From positions 744,001 through 808,000 of the forward strand of contig NZ_CP069812.1 in assembly GCF_016894385.1 (NCBI RefSeq): a stretch of DNA of 64,000 nt, read 5' to 3'. The notes beneath the pieces were generated by a model. That model made no database searches and was not told the DNA's origin. It saw only the letters and a list, made by a program, of their open reading frames with translations. Position numbers and translations under genes: made by a program. The DNA is from Cupriavidus oxalaticus. Its GTDB lineage: Bacteria; Pseudomonadota; Gammaproteobacteria; Burkholderiales; Burkholderiaceae. This document shows, piece by piece, positions 58,833 through 64,000 of this stretch. Numbering within the stretch: position 1 is the stretch's first letter; every line of letters begins with the position of its first letter.

Positions 58833-59981
58833 ATGACAAGTCAAGACAGCACCCCTGCGCACGAGGAGACGCAGCCCAACGGCAATCACCAGAGCGAGGC
58901 CGAACGCAATCTGTCGGTCGAGCTGGCGCCCTTGCGCGAGCAGATCGACACGGTGGACCGCGAACTGCTGGCCAAGCTGAACCATCGGGCCAAGCTCGCG
59001 CTCGCAGTCGGCGAGGTGAAGAAGAAGTACGGCGCGCCGGTGTTCCGCCCCGAGCGCGAGCTGCAGGTCATCCGCAAGGTGCAGGGCGCCAACCCGGGTC
59101 CGCTGCTAGGCGAGAGCGTGGCCGCGATCTGGCGCGAGGTGATGTCCGCCTGCCGCGGGCTGGAGAAGCCGCTGGAAGTCGCTTTCCTGGGCCCGGCCGG
59201 CACGTTCTCGGAGCAGGCGCTGTATGCGCACTTCGGCCATGAAGTGAGCGGCGTGCCTTGCCCCAGCATCGACGAAGTGTTCCGCGCGGTGGAGGCAGGT
59301 ACCGTCGAATACGGCGTGGTGCCGGTGGAGAACTCGACCGAGGGAGCGGTGTCGCGCACGCTCGACCTGTTCCTGCAGACGTCGCTGAAGATCAGCGGCG
59401 AGATCGCGCTGAAGGTGCACCATAACCTGATGGCATCGACGCCCGACATGCAGGGCGTGACCGTGGTGCGCGCGCACGCGCAGGCGCTGGCGCAGTGCCA
59501 GCACTGGCTGACCGCCAACTATCCGCACCTGGAGCGGCAGGCGGTATCGAGCAATGCGGAAGCGGCGCGCATGGCCAGCGAGGATCCGACCGTCGCGGCG
59601 ATCGCCGGCGAAACCGCCGCCAACCGCTACCACCTGCACCTGGTGCGCACGCATATCCAGGACGATCCGCACAACCGCACCCGTTTTGCCGTGATCGGCC
59701 GCTACGAGACCGAGCCATCGGGCAGCGACCAGACCTCGCTGATCCTGTCGGTGCCGAACAAGGCCGGCGCGGTGTACCAGCTGCTCGCGCCGCTGGCCGA
59801 GAACGGCGTGTCGATGTGCCGCTTCGAATCGCGTCCGGCGCGCAGCGGTGCCTGGGAGTACTACTTCTACGTCGACGTCGAAGGGCACCAGCATGAACCG
59901 TCGGTGGCGCGTGCCATCGATGAACTGCGCCGCAACGCGGCCTACCTGAAGGTGCTGGGCTCGTATCCGTCGAGCAAGTAA
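58833..59981 (+). CDS. pheA: Bifunctional chorismate mutase / prephenate dehydratase
   Basis: 382 residues. The first 30 form a polar tail. Chorismate mutase domain (about 30-110: LAPLREQIDTVDRELLAKLNHRAKLALAVGEVKKK). Prephenate dehydratase domain (about 115-295: VAFLGPAGTFSEQAL, VPVENSTEGAVSRTLD, and NRTRFAVIG with the catalytic Thr). C-terminal ACT domain (GAVYQLLAPLAENGVSMCRFESRPARSGAWEYYFYVDVEGH) with the ESRP motif that binds phenylalanine for feedback inhibition. It makes phenylpyruvate for phenylalanine synthesis. hisC follows after 29 bases. Confidence 0.97.
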   Translation: MTSQDSTPAHEETQPNGNHQSEAERNLSVELAPLREQIDTVDRELLAKLNHRAKLALAVGEVKKKYGAPVFRPERELQVIRKVQGANPGPLLGESVAAIWREVMSACRGLEKPLEVAFLGPAGTFSEQALYAHFGHEVSGVPCPSIDEVFRAVEAGTVEYGVVPVENSTEGAVSRTLDLFLQTSLKISGEIALKVHHNLMASTPDMQGVTVVRAHAQALAQCQHWLTANYPHLERQAVSSNAEAARMASEDPTVAAIAGETAANRYHLHLVRTHIQDDPHNRTRFAVIGRYETEPSGSDQTSLILSVPNKAGAVYQLLAPLAENGVSMCRFESRPARSGAWEYYFYVDVEGHQHEPSVARAIDELRRNAAYLKVLGSYPSSK

Positions 59982-60010
59982 GGCCAGCGCGAACGCAGCA
60001 AGGAGACAAG

Positions 60011-61138
60011 ATGGCAGAGCAGGGTAAGCAGGGCGGTACGGTGTTCGGGCCGGACTATGTGCGGGCGATCTCGCCGTACGTGGCCGGCAAGCCGATTTCC
60101 GAAGTCGCGCGCGAGTTCGGCCTGGACGAGGCCGGCATCGTCAAGCTCGCCTCCAACGAGAACCCGCTGGGCATGCCGGCGTCGGCGCAGCGCGCCGTTG
60201 CCGCCGCCGTGACAGACCTTGGGCGCTACCCGGACTCGAACTGCTTTGCGCTGAAGGCCGCGCTGTCGGCGCGTTTCGGCGTGCCGGAGGACTGGCTCAC
60301 GCTCGGCAACGGCAGCAACGATATCCTCGAGCTGGCAGCCCATGCGCTGGTCGAGCCCGGCCAGTCGATTGTCTATGCCGAGTACTCGTTCGCGGTCTAT
60401 GCGCTGGCGACACAGGAGATCGGCGCGCGGGCCATTGAAGTCCCTGCGCGCGCCTACGGCCACGATCTCGATGCCATGGGCGCCGCGATCGCGCCGGATA
60501 CGCGGCTGGTCTTTATCGCCAACCCCAACAACCCCACCGGCACCTTCCTGCCGGCTGTGCAGATCGAAGCCTTCCTGCAGGCGGTGCCGCCGCACGTGGT
60601 GGTGGTTCTGGACGAGGCCTACAACGAATACCTGGATGCCGACCAGCAATACGATTCGATCGAGTGGGTACGCCGCTATCCCAACCTGATGGTGTCGCGC
60701 ACCTTCTCCAAGGCGTATGGCCTGGCGGGGCTGCGCATCGGCTATGCGGTGGCGCAGCCGGCACTGACCGATCTGCTCAACCGCATCCGCCAGCCGTTCA
60801 ATGTCAACAGCGTGGCGCAGGCAGCGGCGATCGCCGCGCTGGGCGATGCCGAGTTCCTGCGCCGCAGCGCGGAGCTGAACCGCGCGGGCAAGGCGCAGCT
60901 GGTGGAGGCCTTCGATCGCCTCGGGCTGGAATACGTGCCGTCATTTGGCAACTTCGTGCTGGTGCGCGTCGGCGATGACGACGGTGCCGGTGCGCGCGTC
61001 AACCTGGCCCTGCTGAAGCAGGGCGTGATCGTGCGCCCGGTGGGCAACTACAACCTGCCGCGCTGGCTGCGCGTGACCATCGGCCTGCCCGAGGAAAACG
61101 CGGCCTTCATTGCGGCACTGGAGCGGGCGCTGGCGTAA
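60011..61138 (+). CDS. hisC: Histidinol-phosphate / aromatic aminotransferase
   Basis: 375 residues with AAGGAG six bases before the start. Fold-type I PLP enzyme: VKLASNENPLGMP, LTLGNGSNDILEL, FIANPNNPTGTFL, LDEAYNEYLD and the Schiff-base Lys in SRTFSKAYGLAGLRIGYA. Located between pheA and tyrA, away from the his operon, it is probably the second HisC paralog, which in such clusters transaminates phenylpyruvate and 4-hydroxyphenylpyruvate as well as imidazole acetol phosphate. Substrate preference cannot be read directly. Confidence 0.94.
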   Translation: MAEQGKQGGTVFGPDYVRAISPYVAGKPISEVAREFGLDEAGIVKLASNENPLGMPASAQRAVAAAVTDLGRYPDSNCFALKAALSARFGVPEDWLTLGNGSNDILELAAHALVEPGQSIVYAEYSFAVYALATQEIGARAIEVPARAYGHDLDAMGAAIAPDTRLVFIANPNNPTGTFLPAVQIEAFLQAVPPHVVVVLDEAYNEYLDADQQYDSIEWVRRYPNLMVSRTFSKAYGLAGLRIGYAVAQPALTDLLNRIRQPFNVNSVAQAAAIAALGDAEFLRRSAELNRAGKAQLVEAFDRLGLEYVPSFGNFVLVRVGDDDGAGARVNLALLKQGVIVRPVGNYNLPRWLRVTIGLPEENAAFIAALERALA

Positions 61139-61243
61139 GCCCCGCTACAATCGCGGCGTTTCGCGCCGGGCCGCCGTGCCCGGCGCCGTGCCTTTTTGCT
61201 ATCGCTCGGCCCGGCCGAGCCACTGCCCGTCGGGCCTGAAATC

Positions 61244-62143
61244 GTGAGTGCTTTGCATTTTTCCCGTGTTGTCATTGTCGGCGTCGGCCTGATCGGCGGC
61301 TCGCTCGCGCTGGCGCTCAAGCGCGCCGGCGTGGCGGGCACGGTGGTCGGCGTGGGCCGCTCGCCCGCGTCGCTGCAGAAGGCGCTGGACCGTGGCGTGA
61401 TCGATGAGGCCGCGACGCTGGCCGATGCCGCCCGTGGCGCCAGCGTGATCGTGCTGTGCGCGCCAGTGGCGCAGAATTTCGCGCTGCTGCATGCGCTCGA
61501 GCCGCACCTGGAGCCCGGCACCATCGTCACCGATGCGGGCAGCACCAAGTCCGACGTGATCATGGCGGCCAAGACCGCGCTGGGCGACAAGGCCGCGCAG
61601 TTCGTGCCGGCGCATCCGATCGCCGGGCGCGAGCTCAACGGCGTCGAGGCCGCGCTCGCCGACCTGTATGTCGGCAAGAAGACCGTGTTGTGCCCGCTGC
61701 AGGAAAATGCGCGCGACGATGTTGCGGCCGTGCGCGCGATGTGGGAACACGCCGGCGCGCAGTGCCACGTGATGTCGGCGGTGCAGCATGACGCGGTGTT
61801 CGCTGCAGTCAGCCACTTGCCGCACGTGCTGTCGTACGCGCTGGTGGCGCAGGTGGCCAATGCCGAAGACGCGGCGCTGAAGCTCGATTTCGCCGGCGGC
61901 GGTTTCCGCGATTTCACGCGCATCGCGGCGTCGTCGCCGGAAATGTGGCGTGACATCTGCGTAGCCAACCGCGATGCGCTGCTGCGTGAGCTCAATACCT
62001 ACCAGTCGGTGCTCGCGCACCTGAAGACACAGATCGAGAAGGGCGACGGCGACGCGCTCGAACGCATCTTCACGCGCGCCAGCAAGACCCGGCTGGCCTG
62101 GGGCGCCGAACGCGCCGCGGGCAACAACAATATCGAACCCTGA
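61244..62143 (+). CDS. tyrA: Prephenate dehydrogenase
   Basis: 299 residues from the GTG at 61244 ([25 protein letters not shown]); a TTG at 61196 gives an unlikely extension. The NAD-binding GVGLIGGS is at residues about 12-19, then [10 protein letters not shown], the substrate-site His in [17 protein letters not shown] and a second conserved His in [11 protein letters not shown]. It converts prephenate to 4-hydroxyphenylpyruvate for tyrosine. No ACT or chorismate mutase domain is fused. It lies between hisC and aroA with gaps of about 105 bases on each side. Confidence 0.94.
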   Translation: MSALHFSRVVIVGVGLIGGSLALALKRAGVAGTVVGVGRSPASLQKALDRGVIDEAATLADAARGASVIVLCAPVAQNFALLHALEPHLEPGTIVTDAGSTKSDVIMAAKTALGDKAAQFVPAHPIAGRELNGVEAALADLYVGKKTVLCPLQENARDDVAAVRAMWEHAGAQCHVMSAVQHDAVFAAVSHLPHVLSYALVAQVANAEDAALKLDFAGGGFRDFTRIAASSPEMWRDICVANRDALLRELNTYQSVLAHLKTQIEKGDGDALERIFTRASKTRLAWGAERAAGNNNIEP

Positions 62144-62247
62144 TATCGAACCGTAAGCCAGCGCGAGCGCGGCAGGCTGCCGCATCGCCACGGAACTGCC
62201 AACTGCTGAATTTGCCTTACCGCGGCGCCCCGGCGCCTACCGAGACC

Positions 62248-63552
62248 ATGGAACACCTGACGCTAGGCCCCCTGACCCGCGCCACCGGCACCGTGCGGTT
62301 GCCGGGCTCGAAGAGCATCTCCAACCGCGTGCTGCTGCTGGCGGCACTGGCAAGCGGCGAGACCCGCGTGCGCGACCTGCTCGACTCCGACGACACCCGC
62401 GTGATGCTGCAGGCGCTGCGCACACTGGGCGTGGCATGGCGGCAGGACGGCGCCGACTACATCGTCACCGGCGCCGGCGGGAATTTCCCGAACAAGGCGG
62501 CGGAGCTGTTCATGGGCAATGCCGGCACGGCGATCCGCCCGCTGACGGCCGCGCTGGCGCTGCAGGGCGGCAGCTACAAGCTGTCGGGCGTGCCGCGCAT
62601 GCACGAGCGGCCGATCGGCGACCTCGTCGACGGCCTGCGCCAGGTCGGCGCGGTGATCGACTACCTGGGCAATGAAGGCTTCCCGCCGCTGCATATCCAG
62701 CCGGCCAGCATCCGCATCGACGCCCCGATCCGCGTGCGCGGCGATGTGTCGAGCCAGTTCCTGACCGCGCTGCTGATGAGCCTGCCGATGGCGCAAAGCG
62801 ACAGCGGCCGGATCGAGATCGAGGTGGTGGGCGAGCTGATCTCCAAGCCCTATATCGAGATCACGCTGAACCTGCTGGCGCGCTTCGGCATCCAGGTCGA
62901 GCGGCACGGCTGGGAGCGCTTCGTGCTGCCGGCCGGCGCGGCCTACACGTCGCCCGGCGAGATCTATGTGGAGGGCGATGCCTCCTCGGCATCGTATTTC
63001 CTGGCGGCCGGCGCGATCGGCGGTGGCCCGGTGCGGGTCGAGGGTGTGGGCATGTCCAGCATCCAGGGTGACGTTCGCTTCGCCGATGCGCTCAACCGCA
63101 TGGGCGCCAACATCATGGCCGGCGACAACTGGATCGAAGTGCGCGGTACGGAACGCGACGACGGCCGCCTGCACGGCATCGAACTGGACTGCAACCACAT
63201 CCCGGATGCGGCCATGACCCTGGCGGTGGCGGCGCTGTTTGCCGAAGGCACCACGACGCTGACCAATATCGCCAGCTGGCGCGTCAAGGAAACGGACCGG
63301 ATCGCGGCGATGGCAACGGAACTGCGCAAGCTCGGCGCAGTCGTGGAAGAAGGGGCGGACTATCTGCGTGTGACGCCGCCGCCCGCCTGGCAGACCCCGG
63401 CCGACGGTATTGGCACCTATGATGACCATCGCATGGCGATGTGTTTCTCGCTGGCCGCATTCGGGCCGCTGCCGGTGCGGATCAACGACCCGGGCTGCGT
63501 GGCGAAGACGTTCCCGGACTACTTCAGCGTGTTTGCCGGCGTTACGCGCTGA
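62248..63552 (+). CDS. aroA: 3-phosphoshikimate 1-carboxyvinyltransferase (EPSP synthase)
   Basis: 434 residues from the ATG at 62248 ([38 protein letters not shown]). It joins shikimate-3-phosphate and phosphoenolpyruvate, the sixth step of the shikimate pathway. The class I signature [19 protein letters not shown] (about 85-103, with the Gly-Ala-type glyphosate-sensitive pattern), [15 protein letters not shown] and the C-terminal [20 protein letters not shown] and DDHRMAM are all present. The DUF2061 gene on the other strand overlaps its stop by 11 bases. Confidence 0.97.
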   Translation: MEHLTLGPLTRATGTVRLPGSKSISNRVLLLAALASGETRVRDLLDSDDTRVMLQALRTLGVAWRQDGADYIVTGAGGNFPNKAAELFMGNAGTAIRPLTAALALQGGSYKLSGVPRMHERPIGDLVDGLRQVGAVIDYLGNEGFPPLHIQPASIRIDAPIRVRGDVSSQFLTALLMSLPMAQSDSGRIEIEVVGELISKPYIEITLNLLARFGIQVERHGWERFVLPAGAAYTSPGEIYVEGDASSASYFLAAGAIGGGPVRVEGVGMSSIQGDVRFADALNRMGANIMAGDNWIEVRGTERDDGRLHGIELDCNHIPDAAMTLAVAALFAEGTTTLTNIASWRVKETDRIAAMATELRKLGAVVEEGADYLRVTPPPAWQTPADGIGTYDDHRMAMCFSLAAFGPLPVRINDPGCVAKTFPDYFSVFAGVTR

Positions 63553-63778
63553 CCAGGTCGCCGGTCGTGGCTGGGGTCCTGGTTGCTTCGCCGCTGGCAG
63601 CAGCCTGGCGGCGCTCGCGCCGTTCCCAGTAGCGATCGAAGAAGTAGTGGGCCACGGTATTGACGGCCGGTTCGATGAAGGTGACGGCACCGCTGATGGC
63701 GAGGCTGCCGGTCAGCGCATACGTCACGCTGAAAGCGATGCCGAGGTGCATGATGCCGAACGTCAGGGTTTTTGCCAT
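63542..63778 (-). CDS. DUF2061 small membrane protein
   Basis: 78 residues. GAGG lies about ten bases before the ATG. Matches DUF2061: [52 protein letters not shown], with two hydrophobic helices and a polar tail. Function unknown in the family. It sits in reverse between aroA and cmk, which are normally adjacent, and its end overlaps aroA by 11 bases. A Fur-box-like site at 63848-63862 lies 70 bases upstream of its start, which suggests iron-dependent expression. Confidence 0.85.
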   Translation of the reverse strand: MAKTLTFGIMHLGIAFSVTYALTGSLAISGAVTFIEPAVNTVAHYFFDRYWERRERRQAAASGEATRTPATTGDLVSA

Positions 63779-63847
63779 GGTAGATTGCCTCGCAACTGAA
63801 AACTGGAGCGTGCTGGCCGCGATTGCCGCGAAGCACCATGAATCAAA

Positions 63848-63862
63848 TGATAATGATTCTCA
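63848..63862. promoter_or_regulatory. Fur-box-like site
   Basis: TGATAATGATTCTCA matches the 7-1-7 Fur consensus TGATAATnATTATCA at 12 of 14 defined positions. It lies between the DUF2061 gene (start 63778, minus) and cmk (start 63904, plus) and could control either, more likely DUF2061. Confidence 0.65.
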
Positions 63863-63903
63863 GTTGAATTAACAATAAATCGTTTCTTTGAGTTTCATAA
63901 CCA

Positions 63904-64000
63904 ATGACTATCGTCAACGTCATCACCATTGACGGGCCGACCGCCTCGGGCAAGGGCACGGTGGCACACAAGGTCGCCGATGCGGTGGGCTTCCACCTGC
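63904..64000 (+). CDS. cmk: Cytidylate kinase, 5' end only
   Basis: The first 32 codons are visible, [20 protein letters not shown] then [12 protein letters not shown], with the P-loop GPTASGKGT of the CMP/dCMP kinase family. The gene runs out of the window. The position after aroA is the conserved one (aroA-cmk-rpsA) despite the inserted DUF2061 gene. Confidence 0.93.

Overview
The window is high-GC DNA from a betaproteobacterium of the Burkholderiaceae, most likely Cupriavidus (Ralstonia eutropha group). I infer this from three things. The gene order ompA | gyrA - DUF2059 - serC - pheA - hisC - tyrA - aroA - cmk is typical of that family. The zinc alcohol dehydrogenase closely resembles the Cupriavidus necator Adh I remember. 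The tmRNA tag reads ANDERYALAA. No phage, plasmid, transposase or CRISPR gene is visible. It reads as chromosomal backbone with small accessory inserts.

Layout: 1-1013 is the 3' end of a ChpA/PilL-type CheA hybrid kinase. 1255-7831 holds a proline/alanine-rich exported protein, a catabolic set on the minus strand (aldehyde dehydrogenase, 80-aa membrane protein, SDR dehydrogenase, MFS carrier), then ppa and a cytochrome b561. 7845-16489 carries a FemAB-like acyltransferase, nadE, a SLAC1/TehA channel plus Gdx/SugE, a lipoprotein, a GlxA-type AraC regulator, glnB, a TRIC channel and an Smr protein. 16642-32035 is the conserved trxB / ftsK - lolA - rarA - serS - tRNA-Ser neighbourhood. Here it is interrupted between lolA and rarA by a zinc alcohol dehydrogenase, an I78-type inhibitor lipoprotein and a dispersed ferric-iron ABC transporter. 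32202-40790 holds a DUF1653-HD fusion, a PAP2 phosphatase converging on a CNNM/CorC-like protein, a LysR/D-amino-acid dehydrogenase pair and incomplete amino-acid ABC transport genes.

41016-49313 is the most distinctive part: two paralogous cyanophycin synthetases in tandem on the minus strand, and divergently an ABC exporter with an unusual N-terminal extension (a PH-like region and a zinc ribbon) overlapping a DUF1854 gene. Together these form a probable nitrogen-storage polymer locus. 49352-53651 has a small acidic protein, an orphan fimbrial adhesin with lower GC, tmRNA (ssrA), gph, ubiG and an OmpA-family protein. 54085-64000 is gyrA and the serine/aromatic/histidine gene series ending in the start of cmk. 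A DUF2061 gene with a Fur-box-like site is inserted between aroA and cmk.

Small repeats run through the intergenic DNA: three copies of a bounded REP-like element, two copies of a MITE-like element with TAATGCCGTTCA ends (one in a terminator loop, one supplying the rarA stop codon), and two 13-bp tandem arrays arising at AAGTAAGCC stop-codon contexts. Gene starts were often moved inward from the longest reading frame using ribosome-binding sites and family starts. All family assignments are by recognition of motifs, not by database search.
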